Assembly: GCA_018105865.1 (NCBI GenBank)
Contig: CM030841.1
Span: 11,952,682 to 12,016,681, forward strand
DNA length: 64,000 bases
Direction: 5' to 3'
Source: Metaphire vulgaris
Taxonomy: Eukaryota > Annelida > Clitellata > Crassiclitellata > Megascolecidae
Below the pieces are notes generated by a model that saw only the letters and a program-made list of their open reading frames with translations, was not told the origin of the DNA and did no database searches. The position numbers were made by a program, and so were the translations under genes. Below, one piece after another: positions 40,001 through 50,804 of the stretch (its first letter is position 1; each line of letters starts with the position of its first letter).

Positions 40001-43000
40001 ATTGTATACATGTGTACATGCATATTTGATTTCGTCAGGTGTCTAAACTTACAATTGATCAAATAACTTTTGTATTTCTTATTTCTTGTGGCTTATTGTA
40101 TACATGCATATTTGAAATGCCCCTTTCAGCATCTGAAGTGATTGAATTGTCGTGAAGCAGTGGCGTAGTCAGGATATCGGAAGGAGGTTTTGAAAAAAAG
40201 GTCTTGATAACCGCCAAGGAGTTATTAAGACCTTTTTCAAAACCTCCCTTTCACCCAAAATCGCCTCAAAAATAACAATTGCATGGAAATACATTTTTTT
40301 TCCAAACCTGCACCCCAAGCCTCCCTCCCTCGGCTACGCCACTGTCGTGAAGGCATACCAGCGAACAAGTAACGTTAACATGATACTAATAGCAGGTGTC
40401 GAATAATTGCTCATAAACCCATTTTGCCCTGAAGGGATATCTCGGGAAAGAATGACTAGCGGAAATCGAGACGGAGCGCCGAATAGGGGCATTGTTTGGT
40501 ATGTTCCATCAAAAGAATGTAACGCCGAGGAGGCGGCGGGGCGATGCTATTGGACACTCTGACATTCTAGTGTTGTCCAATGCTCTTGCTAAAACAGCGA
40601 ACCATTGTTCGTTGCTGAATGTTGTGACATATGGGCAGGTGTTTCAGAACAATGTAAGAAATGCGCCAAGCATCCCCATAATTTCCCCCAGGAAGCCAGG
40701 GTTTATGGAACGGACGCCCAAGGCCGATAGGGGTGAGAGAGTTAAGATTCTTTGTTAATAATCCGAAAGAATTTGCTTTTGTTTGTTTATACAGGACCAT
40801 AAGTATTGCTTCACAGGAAAGCAAACGATGCTATGTTTTTCTCTTGCTTGTTTTAAGGGTACTGTGAAGTTCCAGTGGACAATTGATGAAATTGCTGTGT
40901 TGAAGCCAGCGGACATAGAGGAGCCTTGCCTTCCTGATGCCTGGAATTTGGGGTTTGCTACCAACAAGCTCAATATTAATGAGAGATTTTGTTTCTGGAG
41001 CAATTAACAATATTTTCTCAGCAATTAAAGATTGTTTAACTGGTTTGTTCATGCGACAAAGGTCATAAATGATGGTTCTTGTGGGTATGATGTGCCTAAA
41101 TGATTTAGAGGGGTGATCTAAAATGCCTGGTTAATATGGCAATTAAAAAGACCACGAGAGGTAGAAGCTGTGTAATTACTTTGCAGAACGTTGTACTTTG
41201 GGCCGCTTGTTGTGTAGAACAGTTTGTTACTCCTTGCATTTAGATCTGAGTGAATGTTCTTTTGCAGCGGAATAAATTCTGAAATTGAAGAGCAGGCTCA
41301 GCGTGCGATCGATACGTACTTCTCTAGCCATGTGATAGTTCCATCACCCTGGACTGACAGCTCCAAGAAAAACTTTTATTCTTCCTGCAACTCCTGGTAT
41401 GATATATATAGTCATTGGCTTAATTTTGGAAGCAAAATGATTTTCTAAAATGTTTGATCAACTATAAAAGAAATATATATCACCAATATTTATGCAGATG
41501 CAGTACGTGATATATTGCTGTTATATACTGGTAGTCTAAAGACTAGCCTATGGCAGGATTGCTTTTTAGCAGCTGTTGGGTGATTAGCTTACTTGTTAAA
41601 TTTGTGTGACATTATGTGTGTTACTTAAAGTTGAACTAGTGAAACAGGCAGAGAGAGTACCACAAGAATGTCTTACATATTCATTTGTGATGTTTTTATG
41701 GAAGTAGGATTAAAACCAGGACAAGAATATTGACATTCCAGAATTATGCAATCATCATCATCAATGTAGCTGCAGGTTTCAGTTCATGGCTTGACCTGGC
41801 CTATGTTACCTGGCCTTTAAGTTTTTCCCGAACTCACAAGGTTAATCTTAAGGCTCATAGGGCAGTGCTGATCTCCGTTTCCAAGGCCCTCAGCCAGGCG
41901 ACTGGTGCAAGTTGCATGATACGGGGCCAGTGTTTTCATGCAACGCGCCTATTTACTCCGTGGATCAATCTGCCACTCAGTTACCAGTGCCATCTAGCAA
42001 AAGAAACCTGAGTCAGCTTTAGGGCTCCTGCGGGTCTCGAACCACGACCTTCTGCTCCATTGTCCAATGCTGTTACCACTCTGCTAGCTTCCCACCCCTT
42101 TACTACTTATGTACGTGAAAATCTCGAATTTTGAAAGTTTTTGATCTGCAATATCAATCACACTGTAGATGATAATATAATGGCCTACCATTGATGATGC
42201 CAGGAAAATATTGACTGCCTTATCTAGAATAAGCCATTGAGGCTTCTCTTTAGCCGCTTTATAATATACAATGGTATGTTCGGTTATGTAAGGAGGCGGT
42301 AGTTTCACGGACAGTCCGATGATGTTTTCAACAAAGTCGATGACCCAGAGAAATGATCAAACGCCTCAGAAACCGATGTCGACTAACAGAGACAACCTTG
42401 CTGCTCAGCTGGTTAAAAGAGACGGTGAGTGCTATCTAAATGCTTCTATAAGTGGTAAGCTGTGTCATTACTGACAGATTTTAGTAATATTATGCTACAT
42501 TGTGGAGAAGTCCTGCTTGACTTTGGGTCTATCCATATAGCATGTATGCACTGAGGGGGGAGGTTGGATTTAGGAGATGTTGCGTTTGTATGGTGTGCAA
42601 ACAGGGGAGGGGAGTTGAAAATATGCCTTTTTGTGCACATACTGTATGGATGATCCCTTGGAATAATTGAGATTTGCTTCAAATTTGTATATTGACGAGT
42701 GATGTGATTTGACTAAAAGTTTTTGGAACTTTTAGCTAAGATTGTTTTTTGGCAGCAGCTGATTGAGAGTTAACATTGAGAGTTATTTTTGTGTGGTCAC
42801 ATTGAACCTTAGTCCTTCAGTTCTGCATGGAATCTGTCTGGTAGCAGTTTTTCATATTGAAAAATATGTAAAAGATCATAGCTTACAAGGCGTGTGATAG
42901 AAATAGAAAGCTGATTGATAGCAAAAATGATTCTGTAATTTGATGCAGAATGCTTTAACTCTGTTGTTTATGTTTCATGTTTTCAGTTGCATCTCAGACA

Positions 43001-46000
43001 ACTTTAACACTTCCCATGGATTTTGACCTTGAAGCACTGCTTGGTAAATGATTCATTTTCCTTCTTATTTAATATACTGTAGACTTTTGAAGCGCCTTAC
43101 AACATCGAATTTTGTGGTGTATCTGTCTTGTATGAACAGTCTTACATATGGTGGTTTGACGAGTACTGTTCGCATCTGATTTTCGGAAATTTAGGTGCTC
43201 ATTATGTTTATGAAGAATGTGAAACGACATCAGTCCCTGCCATTGCTCGTCTTGGCAGTTGTCAAGACGATGAAGACGGCACTAGCCAAGACGCACTCAG
43301 CAATTCATCCCTTCGACGTAAGCTCTTTTTCCACGGAGACGAAGGGACTCCAATCAGTCCCGTTAGGTAAGTAAGATTTACTGAAACCAATATAATACAT
43401 AGAAGAATATAAGAGCAGCTCTCGTGTGGCTGACCAAATTATGCACTTACCCTAAATTATGCACTTACCCTAAATGTAGTGCTTTTTCTTCAGTGGGAAC
43501 GCACAGGAACAGCGTTCTCACACCTTTCTTGCCAGATTTGATTATATCGATATGCAATATTGCGTGTTTTACTTGCAATCGGTTCTTTTTCCAGTGGGAA
43601 TGCATGGGAACAGCGTAAATTACAGTTTAAAAACAACGAGCTACGTTGTATAAAAATATACCGAGTACTTTTATTCTATTAATATCTATGGTCATGCTTC
43701 TTATGACAAAACAGATGTGAAATGAGTTCCCAAACCTTTTTCCTAGAAAAAAGCACTGCCTAAATGCACTTAAGTTGATTCAGCTGCATATATGTTATAT
43801 GACTAAATGGTAATGGCAGACTTGTAATTAAACACCAGCATACATTAATTTTGCCAATGTATAAGTTTTTATGTGATTTTTGCATTTGTACAGCATTTTG
43901 TAAAGACCGTTTGCAGATGAAGTTAAAATGTATAACTTCTTTTTCTGTTTGTCTTTGTGTTTATGGCTTATGCAGACGTTGTAAGAACCAGTCTGATTCG
44001 GAAAGAGTTCGGCCCTTGCCAGACAATCAGTCTCCTATTGGGACAATTGAGGCTCCACTCTGTAGCTCAGGATTTGACTTTCAAGGATCTTCCTATTTTG
44101 CCGACTTATTGCAGATTGTATGTTTTGTTTATCCGGGTCTTGTCTTTTTTTACAGAAAAACTTGATCAATTTTGTGATTTAAAATTTAACAAAGTACAGG
44201 CACTTTTAAAATTGTTAATTCTGATAAAGAGTATCTGCAGTGTTCAAGTTTTTCTTTGTTCTTTCTGCTGCGGTTTGAATTTCTTTTCTATGTTGTTTTT
44301 GTTTTTAAGGATCATTTCTCTTCGAGTCCTATTAAAGTTGTTCATACTACACCATCCAATCGACGTTGTTCGGCAATGCCTTTGATGATGGAATCGCCCG
44401 CTTTCTCACCAATACGTGCAGAAGACACCGCTTCAAGTCAGTATTCAAAAATTGCTTTTTGTAAACCCGTGGACTAAAAATTTTCGTTTGAATTTTACTC
44501 ATCTTGAGTCTGTAGATCATCGCTTATTTACTGGACCGCACCTCGTGTTTCCAAGTTTGTTTTGTGCAGGTGTGGTTTTAACGATGATTTTGTCCAGACA
44601 CTGCTTTTTATTTCATAGGAAGACCATTATGTGTATTTTGGTTGCATTGGGCAGTATTTTAATGATAAATAGATGTTGATGCTCTTTAGTCACCTGTGGA
44701 AACTCGAGAAGTTGTGCACCGGCTGTTGCAGCCACGGTCTGGGTAGATGAAACTTATCAGAGTCCAGAATTAAGGAAACCTTTGAATCATCGTTCCAGGG
44801 GTTCCATTGATTTGCCTTCTTCTTGTGGTACAGGTAGGAATGACTTTTTCAACTAGTGTTTGAATAGGGGCTCATCCATATAGTACGTACGCAAAAAGTC
44901 AGATTTTCAACCTCCCCCCGTTGCACACAGCGTACATGGAAAAATGTCCAAAATCCAACACCCCTAATCCCCCCTCAGTGTGTATGTACTATATGGATGG
45001 ACTCTGGTCCCCTGGTCTATCAGTGATGTTTTTTTGGTTGCCATTCAGAAATTTAATCCATATCATGACAGCAGATTGGTATACCATGAGGCCATTGTGG
45101 TTTTCTAATTCTATCACTCTTCAGTTGAATGTATATACTGTATATGAGTCTGATATTTAAGAAGTAACATCATGACTATTCCTGTGGTTTAAAGGGTACT
45201 ACTACTCCTGTACTCATTAACATAAGAGGTTATTTTATGTTATAAAGACCTCTCCAATACCTTAATCCAACCTCTAATCGGCAGTTTGTCTTGAAGTGTT
45301 TGCCTTTTTCAGGAAACGCATAATTCATTGCATCAAATTTCAAATACCTTTCCATCTTAAGATAGAGTGACGACAATTCTGATATTTTGACCTAATTTCT
45401 TTTACCACCAAGTTTCTTCCCTGTTATATATGTGTACTGTCATTTGCAAAATTCCTATTGAGCTTTAGTTTTTATGAATCTTATTTGGTTTGATTTCTTT
45501 TGTCTATCACTTTTATCGTGTGTGCCATGTATTTACTCAGTTTTACCATGTTAATTTGTTGTAATTGGTGGCTACATTTACATGGCAGTTGGGAGTTCTG
45601 ATCCAGTTGTCTTTTGAATTTAGGTGAGAAGAGACATATTCTGTCGGCCATCGACGTATCGTTTGACATGAATGTCGATGACTGCTCAGGTCAGAGACAA
45701 GCAGAATCGGAAGAAATCATCGTGCTTGCCTTAAGACCAGAAACTACGAGTTCCGAATCGAGAGAACCAAATGATGATGCAGCAGTATTTCACATGACAA
45801 GCAACCAAGCCACGGTGGACGAAACGGCATCGATGTCGCAGGATCATGTTCCATTCGACTCGCAAAACACCGGTTCTCAGATGGCCAGCAGCGACACCGG
45901 ATATCAGAGCAACTTTCTCCAAATGACCAACAATGGCACCAGGTGCTACTCACTCCAACACGATTCAGTTTTACCATCGGTACTTGCTACTGAGGAAATG

Positions 46001-46153
46001 AGCTGTGACTCCAGCTATACGAATCCTCTTTGTGCTGCGACTACCGGAGACCAAGAAAAGCCTGATGCTGTGATTTCTGAAATGAAGACTTCGACAGCGA
46101 AGGAAAGTTTGGCGGAATTGCTACCTATGGCAGGAACACCATTCACGTTGTAG
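35643..46153 (+). CDS. BORA: Protein aurora borealis (Bora), 11 exons
   Basis: Exons: 35643-35939, 36770-36874, 40858-40952, 41268-41396, 42315-42424, 42987-43043, 43195-43366, 43976-44117, 44310-44436, 44690-44833, 45624-46153. All phases agree, giving about 635 residues (human Bora about 560). Bora binds Aurora A, promotes Plk1 T-loop phosphorylation and drives mitotic entry. Family blocks: HNPFEAELVD and LHGPLFSPNVF (exon 2), FQWTIDEIAVLKPADIE (exon 3), QRAIDTYFSS and VIVPSPWTD (exon 4), SNSSLRRKLFF (exon 7, a cyclin-docking RxL), FSSSPIK (exon 9). SDTGYQSN in exon 11 sits where vertebrates have the beta-TrCP degron DSGYNT. Exons 2 and 3 have weak donors (gttaga, gtttgc). ATG 35643 was chosen because it follows a possible acceptor. 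The N-terminal exon (TPLSRVQQ) is less conserved. Confidence 0.93.
36083..36355 (+). repeat. tRNA-derived SINE in BORA intron 1
   Basis: Head AGAGTGGTAACAACACTGG and B-box GGTTGCAGGTTTGATACC, linker CTAAGGTCGACTCAGCC, then the first tail type: GCAGCATTAAGCTGTGAAG, AAAACGTGGGTCTGGGG, CACCTACATCGCTGATTGCC, ending GGGACCTACCTACC. It is the best-preserved plus-strand copy of this family. Confidence 0.88.
37053..37170 (+). repeat. (ATT)n plus ACAACTTTTATAGTGC repeat
   Basis: An ATT tract (37053-37096) is followed by ACAACTTTTATAGTGCAGTA and GGCAAAGGCCACAGTCAAG. The same block follows at 46375-46440 and 55815-55875. This is an unclassified short interspersed repeat. Confidence 0.65.
37198..39598 (+). 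pseudogene. Decayed piggyBac transposase in BORA intron 2
   Basis: TTAA at 37198 followed by CCCTGTGGACCC is a plausible left terminus; no right terminus was found. From about 37840 fragments in different frames give a piggyBac (DDE_Tnp_1_7) protein in order: the acidic N-terminal region, DSKIIDFMDLFLDNEIIQKM, AEMRAFIGV, LDRFLSIWKFWHL, SIDEGMI (first catalytic Asp), LDRFYTSPTL (second), DYNRFMGGVDHNDQM (third), then a C-terminal CRVC...CSHC zinc-binding region ending about 39598. At least four frameshifts and internal stops show it is dead. It is antisense to nothing and co-oriented with BORA. Part of the 37266-37634 open frame is not recognisable. Confidence 0.9.
39796..39915. repeat. (TATAA)n pentanucleotide tract
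   Basis: TATAATATAATATAA repeats interspersed with TGTAA units, ending in TA repeats. Confidence 0.95.
40158..40344. mobile_element. 187-bp MITE, perfect 8-bp TSD TCGTGAAG
   Basis: Ends CAGTGGCGTAGTCAGG and CGGCTACGCCACTG. TCGTGAAG is present at 40150-40157 and 40345-40352. It is the sister of the element at 32553. It lies in BORA intron 2 about 500 bp before exon 3. Confidence 0.94.
41830..42100 (-). repeat. tRNA-derived SINE in BORA intron 4
   Basis: On the minus strand: head GCAGAGTGGTAACAGC, B-box GGTTCGAGACCC, linker CTAAAGCTGACTCAG, then the second tail type, GCGCGTTGCATGAAAAC, CACCAGTCGCCTGGCTGAGG and GGAGATCAGCACTGCCC. It ends about 215 bp before BORA exon 5. Confidence 0.85.
42525..42657. 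mobile_element. 133-bp palindromic MITE in BORA intron 5
   Basis: Left GGGTCTATCCATATAGCATG and right ATACTGTATGGATGATCCC are inverted relatives of the ends of 44866-45007 and 28699-29174. Confidence 0.7.
44866..45007. mobile_element. 142-bp palindromic MITE in BORA intron 10
   Basis: Left AGGGGCTCATCCATATAGTA plus CGTACGCA; right TGTGTATGTACTATATGGAT plus GGACTCT. It shares termini with two other elements in the window and has no coding capacity. Confidence 0.8.
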
Positions 46154-46159
46154 CTGCAG

Positions 46160-46165
46160 AATAAA
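46160..46165 (+). terminator. Candidate BORA poly(A) signal AATAAA
   Basis: AATAAA lies 6 bp after the BORA stop codon. If used, the 3' UTR would be only about 20-30 nt; a later signal is equally possible. Confidence 0.4.
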
Positions 46166-46369
46166 GCATGGTGAGTCTTGTTGCTCTAGTTTTGGCTTGC
46201 AGTTTAGCTACATTGCAAATACTCTGATGCAGAAACAATGGCTATATATAATTACTTTGTAATGATAACAGTAGCACACATTTATTTCATGTTTAATGAA
46301 TATTCAGTTTGCTCTGGGGGTGGGATAACTAACTTGCTCCCTACAAGTGAAAATGACCACAGTAATGGT

Positions 46370-46585
46370 AATGGTAATGGTTCTTGACAACTTCTATAGC
46401 GTAGCGCCGTAGCATGGCGAAGGCCAAAGTCAAAGGCGCTGTCAACAACACTGACAAATCAACATGGAACGGAAGATGTTGGTCCTTGAGTGAAAGTCCA
46501 CTCAGATGGCACAAAAGAGTTCGCTGCCATGTTGAGATTGGGCAGTAAGCCTTCAGAAGGCAGTCTTCCGCAGGAAGACGTTTCT
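46370..46585 (+). repeat. Copy of the ACAACTTCTATAGCGC repeat
   Basis: GACAACTTCTATAGCGTAGC and GGCGAAGGCCAAAGTCAAAG match the blocks at 37098 and 55820. The remainder is unique to this copy. Confidence 0.6.
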
Positions 46586-46779
46586 TCAAGAGTCAGCTAT
46601 TAAAAATTGGCTGTTGTATTTCCCTATTCTTCTTTTTATTCCTTAATGTGCCAGTGACATTTAGGTAATGCAGATTTCTGCTCTAAGTCCTGTCTTGGAG
46701 TCTTCTCAACTTCCTTCCATGAGTATCTGAATCAGATATTTTTAGTTGACTTCAAACCAATTTGTTCTTAGTCTTTCTC

Positions 46780-47018
46780 TCTTGGGAAGTTAGCAAAGTG
46801 ATAACAAGATTGATGTGGAGATCCGAAGAGGTTGTGGGTTCGATATCCACAGGAACCCTAAGGTTGACTTGGCTTTCATTCGCTAGAGTGGCAGTGGCAT
46901 ATGCTGCGCAAGTCAAACAGGCATGTTATGTAATGTACTGGCTCCGTATCACGGTATTGCATGCCTTGCTGAAGGGGCTATAAATTGCATTTGGTGTGCC
47001 ATCAACTGATAGTGGCAG

Positions 47019-47060
<42 letters not shown>
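46780..47060 (+). repeat. tRNA-derived SINE with (GATT)n tail
   Basis: Head AGTGATAACAAGATTG and B-box GGTTGTGGGTTCGATATCC, linker CTAAGGTTGACTTGGC. The end ATCAACTGATAGTGGCAG is followed by about nine GATT units, the likely 3' tail. The middle differs from the two main tail types. Confidence 0.75.
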
Positions 47061-47142
47061 CTCCAGTGCTGTAATATAATAATATAATAATAATATAATA
47101 TGATTGAACTCCAGTGCTGTAATATAATACCCGAGTGGTCTG

Positions 47143-47207
47143 AATGAATGAATGAATGAATGAATGAATGAAATGAATGAATGAATGAATGAATGAATGA
47201 ATGAATG
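47143..47207. repeat. (GAAT)n microsatellite
   Basis: About 16 GAAT units with one break. Confidence 0.95.
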
Positions 47208-48069
47208 AGTGTGTCAATGTTGATGTGTTGTCATTTGTACAGATGCTGTTCACCAGTGACCATTGTCAGAAAAGTGGGCCACACAGCGAAGTGGATCACT
47301 GCCAGACATCTGTTTTTCAATCAGTGTTCCCAAGGAATATTTATAGGGTTTCATCATAATGGATTCTTGGGCAGTCGTTGTATTATTTGCAGCTTAGAGA
47401 ATTGAATTGATAAAGAAACGATCCCAATAGACACCCGTTTGTTGCTTTTAATGGATCTACATTTTTGCATAATATATTGACTTTCAGCTGTTGGTTGCAG
47501 TTTTTCCAGTGAATTTTAGTCTAGTAAGAATCTCAACCCTCCTGCAGCTCAAATTGCACAGCTCCAACACTGTCCCTTCCTATGGTAGTCTCTGAAAAAG
47601 TGGGGGCCTTAGGGCTCCAGCCTAGAAGCCTAATAGTAATAGACGTTTACACCTACAATTTCCCACCCCTCAAGTTTATTGAAAGATCTCTATAGTAAAA
47701 AAGGCATGCAGTTAGGGCAGATATCCTGGGGCCGCTCAAAGGGGTGCCAAAAAACTCAGCAACCTTGCTCTCTACACGGCGTAGAAAGAGAAGAAACTGA
47801 GAAAACTGAATTTGAGCAAATTGTAGACTAGTTTTTGCATCAGTAAAAGCAAGAACAGCACACTTGTAGTTGTCTTAATCTTGTGTCAATAAAATGTCAA
47901 TTTGTTACTAAAGTTTTGTTAACCTGCTGATTTAATCTCTGCCCCCTGCCATGGGCACCAAATATCCTATGTACAGTATGTCTCTGAAGATGACAATGTT
48001 CTGTATATGCTACTGTTGTACTACCTTCAAAAGTGCTATATAAATCCAGAAATCCGTTACATAATGTGA

Positions 48070-48352
48070 CTTGTGTATCATGGCCAAACCCTGATCCTTC
48101 TGTAACTCCAACAGTTCCATTTCTGCAGCAGATGTTTCCATAATAATGTTCTTGGGAAACTGAAAATCATCTTTGATTACGTTTATCATGAATGGATTTA
48201 TGAGAAAATCGAAACAGGATTTTTCAGTCCGGGTAGGTCCGGAAATATTTACAACCATTATTTTTTTTAGATTTTTTAAATTTTTCGAGAGCCGAAATTT
48301 GAACACAGAAGAGCCGCGTGTGGTTCGCGAGCCGTGGTTTGGCCACCGTTAT
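48070..48352. mobile_element. Probable hAT-like MITE fragment
   Basis: The right end GAGCCGTGGTTTGGCCACC is typical of a hAT-type terminus, and ATGGCCAAACCCTG near 48080 could be the inverted left end. No target duplication was identified. Confidence 0.4.
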
Positions 48353-48644
48353 TAATAAAATAGAATATTTTTATGGACATACGCGCGGCACTTTCGGTTT
48401 CATTTTCCCGAAAATTTCCGGAATAATTCTCAAAATTCTACTACGGAAAAGTTACAACCAATGAATTATAATAATAGCCAAGTAAGTAATAATTCATCGG
48501 TTACAACCCTAAAGTCTATAACTCTATGGGTTTACTCATAGATTTATTATAAATGATATTAAAGTCTATGGGTTTACTGCATTACATAAATTCTATGATT
48601 TTTAGCTAATTATTTTTTATCTCTATGTCGCCATTTGTCAACTG

Positions 48645-49200
48645 GAAAATAGAAACGTTTACTCAACAAAACATTTTATTCATACATTCTTCTATCCAAT
48701 CTCTCAATAGAATTTTGCGATTGACTACTTCGATTCTAAAGTATGCACAATAAACGAAAATGTATTGCATCGATGATTAGCGTCTTCACGTTAGTTGATT
48801 AGTTGATTATAATCGTTCTGACTGCCCATTTGTTCGTTACGAAAGCAATTCGACTGAAATCACGCTACGACAGCACATTACATTTTGCAATGTATGCAAA
48901 TTTGCTTTAAATATTGCTGTCTTGTTACTAACTTTGCTTTCGAGTCCAGGAGATGGCGGAATAGAACTAAGGAGCCACCAAGATAAGCAACTCTTTAGAA
49001 CTAGTGCGGGTAGATTGAGAGATTCGATCCAAGGAATCCTAAATTACCATTTAGAAGTTCTTGGCCGATATCTCAAACTGCCTCACGATTAACGATAGTG
49101 GTGTTCTAAAAAATTTGACGAGGTGTGTACATAGCCATATTGCCGTTTCTTCTGCTATGTTGACCACGTACAGCCTAGACTCACATCAAATCTGTACGCT
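48645..49200 (-). repeat. Full-length copy of the 560-bp interspersed repeat
   Basis: On the minus strand it begins GGTCAACATAGCAGAAGAAACG and ends TGAATAAAATG, colinear with 5975-6560. Comparison of the two copies defines the family borders. Confidence 0.7.
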
Positions 49201-49299
49201 GGACAACATAGAACAGTAAAATACACCATTCTATAGGCTAACTACAAGTAATATTAGATTATTATAGGCTATATAGATTATAGGCTGATTAGAAGTACT

Positions 49300-49912
49300 C
49301 GTCGCTCAGTGTCAGCCACTGCACTCAAAACACTGGTCTCCACTCTGGTGTTGACCAAATTAGATTATGGCAATGCTACTCTCACCGGAATACGGAAATA
49401 CCTTCTCAATCGTCTTCAGTCCGTTCTTAACGCTGCTGCTCGTATGATCTGCCATATTCCACCAGGTGAACACGTAACTCCATCGCTTCGTGATTTGCAC
49501 TGGCTATCAGCGCCAGAAAGAGTCCACTTTAAGCTCGCGTTATTAGCCTACCGATGCCTGAATGGTGTCGGCCCTGCATACCTGGCGACTGAACTGGTAC
49601 GAGTAGCTAACTTGGAAGGTCGGCAACGCTTGAGATCCGCCCGTTCCACCTCACTGGTCGTTCCAAGGATGCGCCCGAACTGTCTGTGATCGTGCGTTTC
49701 CTGTGGCGCGTCAAGAGCGTGGAACTGTCTGCCTCCATTTGTGCAGCTCTCTCCTTCTCTCAACACCTTCAAAGAGAAGCTTAAAACCTGGCTTTTCCGC
49801 AGGAGCTACTTGTGATTTCTTGTGTTTTTGTATGTGTTCACGCAGTTCTTTTAGGACGAGTTACCACATTAATCAGTACGTTGTAATAATAATAATAATA
49901 ATAATAATAATA
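49300..49912 (+). pseudogene. CR1-like non-LTR retrotransposon, 3' fragment
   Basis: The frame at 49309-49689 reads LTKLDYGNATLTG, LLNRLQSVLNAAARMI and LRDLHWLSAPERVHFKLALL, the thumb region of CR1/L2-type reverse transcriptases (normally SRLDYCN...LQ.VQNAAARLI). A frameshift near 49685 leads to DRAFPVA and LCSSLLLSTPSKRSLKPGF. The copy ends in AATAAT repeats (49884-49912), as CR1-group elements end in a short tandem tail. Confidence 0.88.
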
Positions 49913-50082
49913 TAATTACCTTTAAAGATCAGTGAATTCCAGTAAATACTGACAAAAGTAAGCCTGCATCTAAATGTAAGGTCTAGGAAACAAAAGACTA
50001 TAGAATAATATAGTATTGCACGTTTAAATGACCAGTTCTAATAGTCTAACGGTGTCAGTCAATGATTCTCTAGATCAGCGGT

Positions 50083-50420
50083 TCTCAACCAACCAGGTCG
50101 TGACCCCAAAGTCGAATGACGATTTCCAGGAAGAGAGAGACCATCAGGAAATATGGGGTTGTCTCTTTTCTTGTTATTGTAAAAATTTCTCGCCAGTGGT
50201 AGAGGAGTACTAGTTGTTTTACTATAATAATATTGTCATTCGAGGATAGACACATGGACATGGAGACAATAATATTAAATAATAACGATTTCGAACATTT
50301 TGATTGTCACCATATTATTTTTAGCAGCTTACATTGTGAACGAAAATAATTTTACCGTCGCATATAGAGGGGGAATAAATTAAAAGCCAGCAGCACTATA
50401 AAGGTTGAGAACCTCTGCTT
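50083..50420. mobile_element. hAT-type MITE of about 340 bp
   Basis: Left CAGCGGTTCTCAACC and right GGTTGAGAACCTCTG are inverted with one mismatch. TGACCCC-rich sequence follows the left end. The flanking 8-mers do not match, so the duplication has decayed or the ends differ slightly. Confidence 0.75.
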
Positions 50421-50529
50421 TGATACACTCATGTTGCCCACTGTTATATTTCTGGCATTTGGAGGTGGTTACCTCTCATTTCACCTAATGCCGTATTACA
50501 GACTGCATCTCCTCAGTTCAGAGGTGGAC

Positions 50530-50800
50530 TAATGAAAATCGACTGTAACCCGGGTTGAACTCCTCTGGTCAAGCACTCCTCGGAGGAGGCATATCATATG
50601 TCGGAATATGCTTCCGATTGGTGATGTGGATGTCACTCCGAGTACAGAACTGCACCTCATTGGAGTTCTTTTTGACGAGACACTCTCGTTTGTCGGAAAT
50701 TTTAACAACGTCATTCGTACCTGTTTCTTTCAGCTGTCTGAGGATCAGGGAGATCCGTCGATAGATGGAAGCATTTTCATCAATAATAATCCATGCCCTT
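50530..50800 (+). pseudogene. CR1-like reverse transcriptase, upstream half
   Basis: The frames give IGDVDVTPSTELHLIGVLFD, then ETLSFVGNFNNVIRTCFFQL and RKIREIRRSIDGS, the segment of CR1-group RT just after the catalytic region. The next expected segment (DYCN...) is found at 52164-52262, so the copy is split by the RTE-like insertion between them. Confidence 0.82.
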
Positions 50801-50804
50801 GTCT

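Noticed and set aside
47000..47210. CRISPR-like or satellite array
   Set aside because: The regular units are simple GATT and GAAT tetranucleotides without spacers, in an animal genome.
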